64,000 bases of DNA, from assembly GCA_965248915.1 (NCBI GenBank), contig OZ252216.1:2356001-2420000 (forward strand). Direction: 5' to 3'. Source of the stretch: CBDFLA01 sp965248915 (GTDB taxonomy: Bacteria; Pseudomonadota; Alphaproteobacteria; M2410). The translations under genes were made by a program, and so were the position numbers. Of the stretch, positions 34,712-44,078 are shown one piece after another; the stretch's first letter is position 1, and each line of letters opens with the position of its first letter. The notes under the pieces were generated by a model. That model made no database searches. It was given only the letters and a program-made list of their open reading frames with translations, and had not been told where the DNA came from.

Positions 34712-35134
34712 ATGGACGCAGCCACACCACAACAGCGGCAACGTATCGACAAATGGCTGTGGCACGCGCGCATATTCAAATCACGATCTCTGGCAGCAAA
34801 GCTTGCCGATAGCGGCAAGATCCGCTTGGAAACCGACGGGCGTAAAGAACGGATAGGCAAAGCGAGCCAAACCGTCAAACCCCAAGACGTTCTGACATTT
34901 CCTCGAGGAAACCGTGTGTGCGTTTTACGCATTCTCGAAATTGGCAAGCGTCGCGGTCCAGCCCCAGAAGCTCAGACCCTCTATGACGACCTCTCACCGC
35001 CACCCACCCCAAAGGAAGAACAAACCAATCCCAAAACAGCGCCAACACCCTCGCGAGAGAAAGGCGCCGGCCGCCCCACAAAAAAAGACCGACGCGCCAT
35101 GGATCGCCTTCGCGGGGATGAGGCGGCAGATTGA
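34712..35134 (+). CDS. S4-domain RNA-binding protein (Hsp15-like)
   Basis: A 140-residue protein with an N-terminal S4 RNA-binding domain (QRIDKWLWHARIFKSRSLAAKLADSG with some variation around it, residues 10-70), the fold of heat-shock protein Hsp15, which recycles stalled 50S subunits. The C-terminal half is proline- and lysine-rich and probably unstructured. It begins 4 bases after the helicase stop. Convergent with the GNAT gene. Confidence 0.9.
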   Translation: MDAATPQQRQRIDKWLWHARIFKSRSLAAKLADSGKIRLETDGRKERIGKASQTVKPQDVLTFPRGNRVCVLRILEIGKRRGPAPEAQTLYDDLSPPPTPKEEQTNPKTAPTPSREKGAGRPTKKDRRAMDRLRGDEAAD

Positions 35135-35158
35135 AAAATTCCAAAGCAGCGAAGAAAT

Positions 35159-35617
35159 TCACTCTGACAAGTCGAAGTCAAACATCACGACATCTTGAGA
35201 GTTTTCTCTGCCTTTCTTTTGATAGAGCATCATGGCTGGTACATTGTCTCGCTCGGTTAAGACCCACGCCTCACGACACCCAAGCTCGCGACCCAGATCA
35301 AAGACACGGTCAAGCAGACCTTGTCCGACCCCTTGCCCTTGATAGTCGCCGCGCACATCCACTTCATTCAACCAGAGTTCCTTGTGTGCCTTATCTGGAT
35401 GCAAATAGTCGACGGCGGAGACAAACCCGACGACACAATCACCATCAAGTGCCGCAACAATGTGGTGATGTCGATCGATCAAGAATTCTTCGGCACGGCT
35501 CATATCAATTGGATCATCAAAGACTTGCGTGCCAGCACTCGAAAGAAGCTGCAAGTCTGCAATCCCGAGGGGCCGGAACTGCAGAGAGGGGTTAGGGTCA
35601 ACCATTACAATCCTCAT
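35159..35617 (-). CDS. GNAT family N-acetyltransferase (AAC(3)-I-like)
   Basis: A 152-residue acetyltransferase using acetyl-CoA. The acetyl-CoA loop is RGDYQGQGVGQGLL (Q/R-x-x-G-x-G/A pattern), preceded by ELWLNEVDV and followed by MLYQKKG and FDFDL, close in layout to aminoglycoside 3-N-acetyltransferase I. Resistance activity is not implied; the substrate is unknown. Starts at GTG 35623, ATG 35617 and ATG 35605 are all possible. It is convergent with the S4 gene and divergent from the SIMPL gene. Confidence 0.85.
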   Translation of the reverse strand: MRIVMVDPNPSLQFRPLGIADLQLLSSAGTQVFDDPIDMSRAEEFLIDRHHHIVAALDGDCVVGFVSAVDYLHPDKAHKELWLNEVDVRGDYQGQGVGQGLLDRVFDLGRELGCREAWVLTERDNVPAMMLYQKKGRENSQDVVMFDFDLSE

Positions 35618-35789
35618 GCTCACTCAAAACGAATACGTCACCTCTTGAGGATAACACCGTTCCGCCTCACTTTGGTCACCCGCTGTGACAAAAACTGGTG
35701 GCACATCAGAAATTGGGGAGTGCCGGCTGGCATCACGGCACCACCTGACATAGACTTGAGACACATTTGGTGGGAATGGAGATTGCAAC

Positions 35790-36524
35790 ATGGCACAGGG
35801 TGGATCAAATGGCGGTCTGATGATTGGCGGGCTTCTCGTGGCATTTGGTATCGCCGTCAGTGGCTTCTTTATCGGCGATGGATTTCTTGAAGGCCGCAAA
35901 CAGACCCGTTTCGTCACCGTAAAAGGTCTCGCCGAGAGAACCGTTCGAGCGGACATTGCAGATTGGCCCCTCCGTTTCACCGCCGCCGGAGATGATCTCT
36001 CCATGGTGCAAGACAAGATCGAAGCAGACACGAACACCATCACCAACTTCTTGGTGCAGGGCGGTGTTCCGAAAGATGACATCATTCCCCAACGTCTCGA
36101 AGTTGTTGACCAACTCGCGCAACAATACCGGCAAGGATCAATTCAAGGAAATCGTTTCATCATCACACGGACCGTCTTGGCCAGAAGTGGGGAAGTTGAC
36201 ACCCTCGAGAAACTAAGTCGCGACACCGGAGACATCGTCAAGCAAGGGGTGATCTTGTCGGACATGACAGGTCCCTCTTTTAGCTTCACAGGTCTCAATG
36301 CCATCAAACCAGAGATGATCGCCGAGGCAACAAAGAATGCACGGGCAAGTGCGGAGCAGTTTGCCGCCGATTCCGGCAGCGAGGTTGGCGCCATCTTGCG
36401 GGCCAACCAAGGCTACTTCCAAATACTACCGCTCGTTCAAGATCGCTACGGCATGGGAGAAACCGCCCAATCCGACAAAATCGTTCGCGTGGTCACAACG
36501 ATCGACTACTTGCTGGAAGACTAA
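35790..36524 (+). CDS. SIMPL domain (DUF541) membrane-anchored protein
   Basis: A 244-residue protein with an N-terminal hydrophobic segment (LMIGGLLVAFGIAVSGFF) and a SIMPL/DUF541 domain beginning VTVKGLAERTVRADIADW. The fold is a periplasmic protein possibly involved in envelope stress or signalling; its function is not defined. GGAG precedes the ATG. It stands alone between divergent GNAT and the acyl-CoA dehydrogenase gene. Confidence 0.88.
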   Translation: MAQGGSNGGLMIGGLLVAFGIAVSGFFIGDGFLEGRKQTRFVTVKGLAERTVRADIADWPLRFTAAGDDLSMVQDKIEADTNTITNFLVQGGVPKDDIIPQRLEVVDQLAQQYRQGSIQGNRFIITRTVLARSGEVDTLEKLSRDTGDIVKQGVILSDMTGPSFSFTGLNAIKPEMIAEATKNARASAEQFAADSGSEVGAILRANQGYFQILPLVQDRYGMGETAQSDKIVRVVTTIDYLLED

Positions 36525-36638
36525 GGCGGGTCGCCAAGACTATATCTAGCACAGGATCACAACGCGTATTGCCGGTTGACTTTCCGCTTCCCGCCTTCAC
36601 AATCCTCGCCAACAAAATCAAAAGTGAGGAAACAATCG

Positions 36639-37886
36639 ATGTCAGAGCTCAATCCAGAACTTTTCAACCTGGCAATGTCTGAAGGCTCAAAGCCGCTCAT
36701 GGCGCAGGTCAAGAAACACATTGAAGACAATGTGATCCCCATAACTGAAGAGTTTTACGCTCTGAATGAAGAAAAGGAAGATCGCTGGTCCTGGCATCCG
36801 CGGCAACTAGAACTGCTGGACGGCGCCAAACAAACAGCCAAGGAATCAGGACTGTGGAATTTCTTCCTACCTGATTCTGAAATCGGCGAAGGCCTCAACA
36901 ATCTGGACTATGCTTATATCGCTGCCGAGCTCGGCAAATACAGGCTTGCTTCCGAAACTCTAAATTGCAGTGCCCCAGACACCGGCAATATGGAAGTGCT
37001 GGAACGTGTCGGCACACCAGAACAAAAAGAACAATGGCTGAAACCCCTTCTAAACGGCGAGATTAGATCTGCCTATGCCATGACCGAGCCAGGCCTCGCC
37101 TCTTCTGATGCCAAGAACATCAGCACTTCAGCGGTCCTTGAGGGCGACAAATGGGTCATCAACGGTGAGAAATACTACATCTCTGGCGCTGGCGATCCGC
37201 GCTGCAAGATCATGATCACCATGGTCAAGACCAGCCCAGACGCTCACCCCTCAAAACAACAGTCACAAATTCTTGTACCCATTGACACACCCGGCGTGAC
37301 GATCTTGGAAGGCATGCAGGTCTTTGGCGAAGATCACGCACCGCGTGGACACATGCACATCAAATTCGACAATGTGCGCGTGCCCAAAGACAACATGCTT
37401 CTGGGCGAAGGTCGCGGATTTGAAATTTCGCAAGTGCGATTAGGCCCCGGCCGCATTCATCACTGCATGCGCTCCCTCGGTCAAGCCGAGCAAGCCTTGG
37501 AGCTTATGGTGAAACGGGCCGGCAGCCGTGAAGCTTTTGGCAAGAACATCATCAAGCTTGGCAAAAATCTAGAGCTCATTTCCCGCGCACGCATCGAAAT
37601 CGATGCCATGCGGCTGGTGGTCTTACAAGCCGCCAAAGCCATGGACGTCTTGGGTAACAAAGAAGCCCGCGTCTATGTGAGCGCCGCCAAGGCCATGGTG
37701 CCAGAGAAGGTCTGCGTCATTATCGATCAGGCCATTCAAATGCATGGGGCCACCGGAATCTCCCAATGGTCGCCGCTGCCTGAAATGTACACGCATCAAA
37801 GGCATTTGCGTTTTGCTGATGGGCCCGATGAAGTGCACCATATGGTCGTTGGCCGCGCCGAAGCACAAAAACATGGGGCATGGTAA
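36639..37886 (+). CDS. Acyl-CoA dehydrogenase
   Basis: A 415-residue flavoprotein of the acyl-CoA dehydrogenase family, oxidising acyl-CoA at the alpha-beta bond. The start at 36639 (MSELNPELF) is chosen because GAGGAAAC precedes it. FAD and substrate motifs include AYAMTEPGLASSDA, GEKYYISGAGDPRCKI and DNVRVPKDNMLLGEGRGF, and the C-terminal QMHGATGISQW region. The sequence is closest in style to long/medium-chain ACAD10/11-like enzymes. It is convergent with the FAD oxidase gene (9 bases apart). Confidence 0.92.
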   Translation: MSELNPELFNLAMSEGSKPLMAQVKKHIEDNVIPITEEFYALNEEKEDRWSWHPRQLELLDGAKQTAKESGLWNFFLPDSEIGEGLNNLDYAYIAAELGKYRLASETLNCSAPDTGNMEVLERVGTPEQKEQWLKPLLNGEIRSAYAMTEPGLASSDAKNISTSAVLEGDKWVINGEKYYISGAGDPRCKIMITMVKTSPDAHPSKQQSQILVPIDTPGVTILEGMQVFGEDHAPRGHMHIKFDNVRVPKDNMLLGEGRGFEISQVRLGPGRIHHCMRSLGQAEQALELMVKRAGSREAFGKNIIKLGKNLELISRARIEIDAMRLVVLQAAKAMDVLGNKEARVYVSAAKAMVPEKVCVIIDQAIQMHGATGISQWSPLPEMYTHQRHLRFADGPDEVHHMVVGRAEAQKHGAW

Positions 37887-37895
37887 CAAGCAGAC

Positions 37896-39602
37896 CTACT
37901 TCAACGCTCCAGTTACGCCGACATTACGCCCGATCGGGTCAAACAACACACCTGGATTGAGAATACCGTCTGGGTCAAGGCGATGTTTTGCCGCCGCCAA
38001 AGTCTCGCGGTAGAGGTCAGACGTCTGAGCCTCATAGCCTGGGCGATGATCGCGTCCAACGGCGTGGTGATGTGTCACCGTCCCGCCAAGTTCCGTAACA
38101 ACTTCATTGGCAGCATGTTTGATTTCGATCCAACGCGCCAAGACATTTTCCAGGTTGCCTTCGTCGTCGCCCAAAACTTGAAACGTAAAATAGGGGGCAG
38201 GTCCGTCGGGGTAAATATGGGTGAATCGACAACTCACAGTGCCTTCATGCCCGGTGACACGTTTCAACACATCCGCCATGCGCGACTTGATCCCGTCGTG
38301 GAGAGCAGGAAACTTGTCCCAGGTAATAGCCGTCTCGAACGTATCAACGATGACGCCCAACCCAATCAAGATCTCACGGTAATAGGGTGCGCGGATAAAC
38401 GCATTGCGCCATTGCCCGGCAGCGCCCTTTCGGTGCTCCCCTTCGGTTTCGCTCTTCGCGGCGCCAACGAGAGATCGAGCGGCGGCGTCTTTGTCATAAG
38501 TACCACCATGATCACTGACCAATTCAAGTGCCCGCGCCATCCACGCGTCAAGCGGGTGATCCGCCGACTCAAACCCCAGAACAAGGAGAGCCGAACTGCC
38601 ATCCCCTACCCCAGTATTCTTGGCTTCCAAGGGATCAATCAATCGGCAATTGGTGGGAAACAAACCCGACTGTGAAAGAGCCCGTGTCGCCTCTGCCCCC
38701 TGTTCCATGGTCGCAAAGGCAATCGCCGCCGAGCCTCGAAACGTCGGTCGGTCCTGCAGGCGCATCCAAGCCTCGGTAATGATACCCAGCGTTCCCTCTG
38801 AACCGATGATCATGCGATCAGCGCTAGGCCCCGCACCTGACCCTGGCAGCCGCCGTGTCTCAAGCACCCCACTCGGCGTTATAGTTCTGGTCGCCTCAAC
38901 AAAGTCATCAATGTGGGTGTAAAGGCTCGCGTAGTGCCCGCCCGAACGCGTTGCGATCCAACCCCCAAGCGTCGAGAACTCAAAGCTCTGTGGGAAATGG
39001 CGCATGGTGAGGCCATGCGGTTTCAATCCCTTTTCCAAGTCTGGACCCAGAATGCCCGCCTGTATGCGTGCAGCTCGACTGGTTTTGTCAATTTCGAGAA
39101 TCTGATCGAGCGCCGCAAGATCAATCGACACCGTTCCCTGGTAGTCGTCACCAACATCCGGTTCAACACCGCCACATACACTTGATCCCCCTCCATAGGG
39201 AATTGCCGCGGCGCCTGCCCGTTCAACCCAATCAAGAAGGTCGCAAACGTCTTGTTCGGTTCTTGGATAAGCCACAAGATCAGGCGGCCTTGGAACATGA
39301 CGCAAAAACATGCGCACCCCATCAGGAAACGACTTGCCGTACGCATGATTGAGGCGTTGCTCCACATCATCTGTAATCAAATGGGACAGTGTTTCTGGTA
39401 TAGACAAGCGTGATTTGGGCAAGTCGAAGTCGGACACTTCTGGTGGTTTAACCGCTTCGAAATCAAGTCCCCCGTGATTGGCTCGCACCATCCCACTGAT
39501 CAGGTCAACTTCGTCGGCGCGCGCAATCTCATCTGCGTATCCCCAGCCCCAGAACTTGCGCTTTCGAAGCCTCTCAGGGACCACTAGTCCGGTGTTGCCC
39601 AT
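37896..39602 (-). CDS. FAD-binding oxidase, alkyldihydroxyacetonephosphate synthase-like
   Basis: A 568-residue FAD-linked oxidase with a PCMH-type FAD domain (about 105-290; IPYGGGSSVCGGVEP and GSEGTLGIITEAWMR) and the C-terminal domain of the ADPS/AGPS group, including the HHHAVGRDHRPGY motif seen in such enzymes. Eukaryotic AGPS makes ether lipids; bacterial homologues may oxidise hydroxy acids. The opening VVPERLRKRKFWGWGY is also characteristic of this group. Divergent from the alpha/beta hydrolase gene. The substrate is not known. Confidence 0.88.
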   Translation of the reverse strand: MGNTGLVVPERLRKRKFWGWGYADEIARADEVDLISGMVRANHGGLDFEAVKPPEVSDFDLPKSRLSIPETLSHLITDDVEQRLNHAYGKSFPDGVRMFLRHVPRPPDLVAYPRTEQDVCDLLDWVERAGAAAIPYGGGSSVCGGVEPDVGDDYQGTVSIDLAALDQILEIDKTSRAARIQAGILGPDLEKGLKPHGLTMRHFPQSFEFSTLGGWIATRSGGHYASLYTHIDDFVEATRTITPSGVLETRRLPGSGAGPSADRMIIGSEGTLGIITEAWMRLQDRPTFRGSAAIAFATMEQGAEATRALSQSGLFPTNCRLIDPLEAKNTGVGDGSSALLVLGFESADHPLDAWMARALELVSDHGGTYDKDAAARSLVGAAKSETEGEHRKGAAGQWRNAFIRAPYYREILIGLGVIVDTFETAITWDKFPALHDGIKSRMADVLKRVTGHEGTVSCRFTHIYPDGPAPYFTFQVLGDDEGNLENVLARWIEIKHAANEVVTELGGTVTHHHAVGRDHRPGYEAQTSDLYRETLAAAKHRLDPDGILNPGVLFDPIGRNVGVTGALK

Positions 39603-39733
39603 CTTGCGTCTCCAATTTGGTTTTCTTTTCTAGGACTATGGCACTGCCCCCAGGATCTGACAATGTGACAAGTCAAACGCCGGGCATTACACTTCGGAAC
39701 ACGAAAGCGAACACAAGACTCGCGGGGCAAATA

Positions 39734-40633
39734 ATGTTGAAAGTTGTTTTACTGGGACTGACCATTATCGCGATCCTCGGCATCGCCTTCTTTGGCATCT
39801 TCTACTTGCCTTTGCCGGACAAAACCGCCCGCCTGGCCGTCGGTGAAGAAAAATGGGTCACCCGCGACGACCGCATCATTGCTTATTACGTCCAAGGGAG
39901 CGGACCATTGGTCATCTTGCTGGCAAGCCTAGGCCGTGAAGCCAGTGACTTCAATGAACTGGCTACCGATCTCATGGGCAACGGGTATCGAACCGTCGCG
40001 ATCGAACCGCCGGGAATTGGCCGCTCCACATTGCCAAGCGAAGATCTCACCCTGTGGGACCTAGCAGATGATGTTGACGCCGTCGCCCTCGAAGAACGCG
40101 CCGGGACCGTAACCCAGAAAGTGTTCATTCTGGGTCACGCCTTTGGCAATCGGGTCGCCCGCACATTCGCAGCGCGGCATACAGAAGATGTCGCTGCAAC
40201 TCTTCTCATTGCCGCAGGCGGCAAACAGTCCATCGAACAAAAAGCGGCCACCGCGCTTAGAAATTGTTTCAACCCTTTGAGATCCAGCAAGCAGCGCCTT
40301 GCCGACATTCGTTACGGCTTCTTTTCCGGTGACAATGTGATCCCCCCTCATTGGCAAGTAGGCTGGCACCGTCACACCGCCACAATGCAGGGCAAAGCAA
40401 CGGCATCCACTCCAAGCGAAGAATGGTGGGATGCAGGCGGCACACCTCTATTAGTCGTGCAGGCGGACGCTGACCGTATCGCGCCCAAGCAAGATACCGC
40501 CGATCTCTTAGCTCAAGAGTTCGGGGATCGGGTTACAGTTGCTTTGATCAACAACGCCGGTCACGCGCTCCTGCCTGAACAGCCCCAAGCGGTATCCGAA
40601 GCCATCTTAAATTACCTTCAGAGCCTCAATTGA
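39734..40633 (+). CDS. Alpha/beta hydrolase with an N-terminal membrane anchor; nucleophile position is alanine
   Basis: A 299-residue alpha/beta hydrolase fold protein. The first ~25 residues form one hydrophobic helix (VVLLGLTIIAILGIAFFGIF). The core has GNGYRTVAIEPPGIGRST and the elbow LGHAFGNR, where GH-A-FG replaces the expected GHS.G; the later DRIAPK and NNAGHALLPEQP fit the acid and histidine. The codon is GCC, one base from a serine TCC, so the enzyme may be catalytically dead or use another mechanism. ATG 39734 is preferred; the frame extends 39 codons further upstream without a better start. Confidence 0.82.
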   Translation: MLKVVLLGLTIIAILGIAFFGIFYLPLPDKTARLAVGEEKWVTRDDRIIAYYVQGSGPLVILLASLGREASDFNELATDLMGNGYRTVAIEPPGIGRSTLPSEDLTLWDLADDVDAVALEERAGTVTQKVFILGHAFGNRVARTFAARHTEDVAATLLIAAGGKQSIEQKAATALRNCFNPLRSSKQRLADIRYGFFSGDNVIPPHWQVGWHRHTATMQGKATASTPSEEWWDAGGTPLLVVQADADRIAPKQDTADLLAQEFGDRVTVALINNAGHALLPEQPQAVSEAILNYLQSLN

Positions 40634-40682
40634 CCTCTAGCAGATTGTATCGCGAAAACTCTCGAGAATTGAAGCGGAGAAA

Positions 40683-41279
40683 ATGGCAAACACCCAACGC
40701 GCGATACTAATTGGGGGCACATCCCATGCAGGTAAATCTTCTACTGCCGCTGAGCTCGCCCAAATATTGGATGGAACACATGTATCGACTGACAGTTTGG
40801 CACGTCATCCGGGACGCCCCTGGTCAACGCCTGAGCGAACAATCCCTACGCATGTCCCAAAGTATTATCGTGAACACACAGTGGATGAACTCATCAAGGA
40901 TGTCCTAAAACACTATCGTTCCGTGTGGCCGCAAGTCGAAGAGCTTGTCATTGAGCACTCGAAGCAAGCCGAGCCCCGCCTCATTCTCGAAGGGTCGGCC
41001 TTATTGCCGGAACTGGTGGCCGAAGCAGCGAATCTAGGCGCGGACACATGTTGGCTCACCGCAAGTCCAGAGTTGATCGAAGACCGCATTCTCAAGTCGA
41101 GTAATTTCGAAAGAGCGAGGGTCCAAGAGAAAGAGCCGATAAGTAGGTTCGTCGCACGCGCACAAGCGTTCAATGATCATGTCATTTCAATGGTAGACCG
41201 CCACGGTCTTCGGCGATTTGAAGTTTGCGACAACCTCTCAATCTCTGAAATTGTGAGCAACATCCTAGGAAACTCTTAA
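40683..41279 (+). CDS. P-loop kinase-like protein (2-phosphoglycerate kinase / zeta-toxin-like fold)
   Basis: A 198-residue P-loop protein with Walker A GGTSHAGKSS directly at the N-terminus, a following TDSLARHPGRPW segment and a LILEGSALLP motif in the Walker B region. The layout suits small-molecule kinases such as 2-phosphoglycerate or chloramphenicol kinases. No antitoxin partner is next to it, so a zeta-toxin role is unlikely. GGAG precedes the ATG. Substrate unknown. Confidence 0.75.
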   Translation: MANTQRAILIGGTSHAGKSSTAAELAQILDGTHVSTDSLARHPGRPWSTPERTIPTHVPKYYREHTVDELIKDVLKHYRSVWPQVEELVIEHSKQAEPRLILEGSALLPELVAEAANLGADTCWLTASPELIEDRILKSSNFERARVQEKEPISRFVARAQAFNDHVISMVDRHGLRRFEVCDNLSISEIVSNILGNS

Positions 41280-41347
41280 ACGATCAACGTGGAACCGTAG
41301 GGTATTCTTTGTTGTGACCGACGCCAATCCCTGCTATCCGGGCTGTC

Positions 41348-41818
41348 ATGTTAGACAAAATCAAATCCCTCTTCAGCAATTTCGGAGATGCCGGATCAGC
41401 CGCTAAACCGTCAACTCACGAAGAACACCATATTGCCGCCGCAGTCCTCCTTGTCGAAGCAGCCAGGTTGGACGGGGTCTTCGAGGACATCGAGCGTCAA
41501 ACCATCGCCGAGCTTCTCGCAAATGGCTTGGAGCTAGACCCTGCTGAAGTCGCCGAACTTATCGACACCGCCGTCGCACAACACGACGACGCGGTGGAGA
41601 TATTCCGCTTTACCAACCAGGTTAAAGAGGCCTTCGACGAGACCCAGCGCATTCAAATGATTGAAATGTTATGGGAGGTCGTTTATTCGGACAGCGTGTT
41701 GCATGATTATGAAGCAAATCTATTGCGCCGGGTGGCAGGTTTGCTCCATGTTCCTGATCGACAAAGCGGCGAAGCAAGAAAACGGGTTCGCGCCAAGCTT
41801 GGGCTAGACAACGCTTGA
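41348..41818 (+). CDS. TerB family (tellurite resistance-like) protein
   Basis: A 156-residue cytoplasmic helical protein of the TerB family (EEHHIAAAVLLVEAARLDG, then EDIERQTIAELLANG and the EMLWEVVYSDSVLHDYE stretch with acidic residues that may bind metal). Tellurite resistance itself is not implied by the fold. The start has only a weak ribosome site. fdxA follows after 60 bases. Confidence 0.87.
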   Translation: MLDKIKSLFSNFGDAGSAAKPSTHEEHHIAAAVLLVEAARLDGVFEDIERQTIAELLANGLELDPAEVAELIDTAVAQHDDAVEIFRFTNQVKEAFDETQRIQMIEMLWEVVYSDSVLHDYEANLLRRVAGLLHVPDRQSGEARKRVRAKLGLDNA

Positions 41819-41878
41819 GAATGAAATAACAAAGAGTTTCAAGACTTAAGGCCCGGTGAGGCCGAACGGGAGACCCAA

Positions 41879-42217
41879 ATGACCTATGTTGTGGTAGACG
41901 CCTGCATCAAATGCAAATTCATGGATTGCGTCGAAGTTTGCCCTGTAGATTGCTTCTACGAAGGCGAGAACATGCTGGTAATTCACCCAGACGAATGCAT
42001 CGACTGCGGTGTTTGCGAACCCGAATGCCCTGTTGACGCGATCCGCCCAGATACCGAAGACAATCTTGAAAAATGGCTGGAACTCAACCAGAGGTTCTCT
42101 GAGACTTGGCCAAACATTGTCGTCAAAGGCACACCGCCCGCAGACAGCAAAGAGTTCGAGACCGAAACCAACAAATTTGAGAAGCACTTTAGCGCGGAGC
42201 CCGGCGAAGGGTCCTAG
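41879..42217 (+). CDS. fdxA: Ferredoxin FdxA (7Fe-8S type)
   Basis: A 112-residue ferredoxin. The first cluster motif has CIKCKFMDCVEVCPVDC, and the second is CIDCGVCEPECPVDAI, the pattern of [3Fe-4S][4Fe-4S] ferredoxins found upstream of carD in alphaproteobacteria. GGGAG precedes the ATG. An intrinsic terminator follows, so it is a separate transcript from carD. Confidence 0.95.
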   Translation: MTYVVVDACIKCKFMDCVEVCPVDCFYEGENMLVIHPDECIDCGVCEPECPVDAIRPDTEDNLEKWLELNQRFSETWPNIVVKGTPPADSKEFETETNKFEKHFSAEPGEGS

Positions 42218-42321
42218 TATATTGCAGCGCAAACGCCTGTTCGGCACCGCGTCATTGGAAAACGTGCTTTTTTGTGGTATAGTCCAGACAAGTTATTAGG
42301 AAGAGTGCCAAAAATTGATGA

Positions 42322-42360
42322 GGATGCCGCGATCCAAGATCGCATGCGGCGTCCTTTTTT
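42322..42360 (+). terminator. Intrinsic terminator of fdxA
   Basis: GGATGCCGC and GCGGCGTCC pair (one G-T) with an inner GATC/GATC pairing, followed by six T residues. It lies about 105 bases after the fdxA stop. Confidence 0.85.
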
Positions 42361-42501
42361 GGCGCAGAAAACTGCCATTTCTACCCAGGCCGGGCGGTCC
42401 GATTGAGTACCCCTAGCAACGTTGTCACAAGTGATTGATGCGAATTCAAGCCTTTGGGGCGGCTTCGCCTCGACGAAGTTAATTGGAGCAGGTTGGAGAG
42501 A

Positions 42502-43023
42502 ATGACCAAAAAAGCGAGCACCAAGAATAAACTCCTTTTCAAAACCGATGAACACGTGGTGTATCCAGCCCACGGCGTCGGCCAAATCGTCAATGTTGAG
42601 ACCCAGGAAGTTGCAGGGACCGATATTGAGCTATTCGTCATCAACTTCGAAAAAGACAAGATGACGCTTCGGGTTCCAACGGCCAAAGCAAAGGGCATTG
42701 GCATGCGAGCACTGGCGTCCAAAGAGACCGTTCAGACAGCGCTGACCACTCTCAAGGGTAAAGCGCGCATCAAGCGGACCATGTGGAGCCGTAGGGCGCA
42801 AGAATATGAGGCCAAGATCAACTCAGGCGATCTCATCTCTATTGCTGAAGTCGTCCGTGATCTACACCGAGCTGGCGGTCAACCGGAACAATCATATTCC
42901 GAACGTCAACTCTATGAAGCCGCCCTTGATCGTATGGCTCGCGAGGTCGCAGCGGTCGAAAAAATCGAAGAAGATCAAGCCATTAAGCGTGTTGAAACCG
43001 CATTGATCAAAGAAGCAGCGTAA
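42502..43023 (+). CDS. CarD family transcription regulator
   Basis: A 173-residue CarD_CdnL-type protein, which stabilises the RNA-polymerase open complex. The N-terminal Tudor-like domain opens FKTDEHVVYPAHGVGQI; the C-terminal helical part includes RRAQEYEAKINSGDLISIAEVVRDL. ATG 42502 follows GGAGAG; a longer frame from 42454 lacks a ribosome site. It has its own terminator and precedes rpoH. Confidence 0.95.
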   Translation: MTKKASTKNKLLFKTDEHVVYPAHGVGQIVNVETQEVAGTDIELFVINFEKDKMTLRVPTAKAKGIGMRALASKETVQTALTTLKGKARIKRTMWSRRAQEYEAKINSGDLISIAEVVRDLHRAGGQPEQSYSERQLYEAALDRMAREVAAVEKIEEDQAIKRVETALIKEAA

Positions 43024-43042
43024 GAACACTCGCAGGAAACTG

Positions 43043-43070
43043 AAAAACCCGACTTCGCGTCGGGTTTTTT
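43043..43070 (+). terminator. Intrinsic terminator of the CarD gene
   Basis: ACCCGAC and GTCGGGT around TTCGC, followed by TTTTT. It starts 20 bases after the stop of the CarD gene. Confidence 0.92.
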
Positions 43071-43183
43071 GTGAGTCCATCACAGTTTTGGAATTATTCT
43101 AAAATACGCCCCCCATTTCATGATCCACTGGCGTCCCTGAAACGTACTTTGTTGTGAAGTCAGCAAAGCAGTGGGAGATTTAC

Positions 43184-44071
43184 ATGGCCTATATCGACAC
43201 TCCAGAGACGCAAAAGTCCAATCGCACCTTCATGCGAAATGCCATGAACGCCCCACTTCTCGAGGCAGACCACGAGCAGGAGCTAGCTCTAAAATGGCGC
43301 GATGACAAAGACGAAGCAGCACTTCATGAGCTGATTGAATCCTACATGCGCCTGGTCATTTCTATGGCCAACCGCTTTCGCAACTACGGTCTTCCTATCG
43401 GCGACTTGGTCCAAGAGGGCAATGTTGGGCTGATGCAAGCCGCAGCCAGATTTGACCCCGATCGCCAGGTTCGTTTTTCGACCTACACAAGCTGGTGGAT
43501 CAGGTCCGCGATGCAAGACTATGTGCTGCGCAATTGGTCTATCGTGCGCACCGGCACCACAACGGCTCAAAAGTCGCTGTTTTTCAATCTTCGTCGTCTC
43601 CGGGCACAAATCAATGACAACAGCTCCACGACACTGACCCTGGAAGGGCGTGACTTCGTTGCCAAGGAATTAGGTGTCTCGATGCGTGATGTTCAGCAAA
43701 TGGACGCACGATTGTCGGCTAGTGATCGCTCGCTGAACGCACCATATGTGGAGCAAGGCGAAGGCCAATGGCAGGACCTCCTGCCAGATGAGCGCCCCAT
43801 GCCAGAAGAAGCAGTGATGGAAGCACGCGACCGAAAGACCATTCGAGGTTGGATCGATCAAGCTCTGGCACATCTCACGGACCGTGAGAGAACGATCATA
43901 AGCGAGCGGCGACTAACAGATGAAGTTGTCACGCTCGAAGCACTGGGCCGGCGCCTCGGCATATCAAAAGAACGGGTGCGTCAGATCGAAAGCCAAGCGC
44001 TCGGCAAAATCAAAGGCGTGCTGGTTGATATCGCTGGCGATCCTGTCGAAGCAGGTCTCGCCAGCAGCTAG
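43184..44071 (+). CDS. rpoH: RNA polymerase sigma factor RpoH (sigma-32)
   Basis: A 295-residue heat-shock sigma factor. Region 2 has GDLVQEGNVGLMQAAARFDP and FSTYTSWWIRSAMQDYVLRN; the RpoH box QKSLFFNLRR follows, and region 4 has GISKERVRQIESQALGKIK. ATG 43184 is preceded by GGGAG; the upstream frame from 43154 is disfavoured. Position after the CarD gene is standard for alphaproteobacteria. Heat regulation of its mRNA cannot be judged by eye. Confidence 0.95.
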   Translation: MAYIDTPETQKSNRTFMRNAMNAPLLEADHEQELALKWRDDKDEAALHELIESYMRLVISMANRFRNYGLPIGDLVQEGNVGLMQAAARFDPDRQVRFSTYTSWWIRSAMQDYVLRNWSIVRTGTTTAQKSLFFNLRRLRAQINDNSSTTLTLEGRDFVAKELGVSMRDVQQMDARLSASDRSLNAPYVEQGEGQWQDLLPDERPMPEEAVMEARDRKTIRGWIDQALAHLTDRERTIISERRLTDEVVTLEALGRRLGISKERVRQIESQALGKIKGVLVDIAGDPVEAGLASS

Positions 44072-44078
44072 TCACATT

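Noticed and set aside
40683..41279. Zeta-type toxin of a toxin-antitoxin pair
   Set aside because: No small antitoxin gene lies next to it, and small-molecule kinases have the same P-loop layout.
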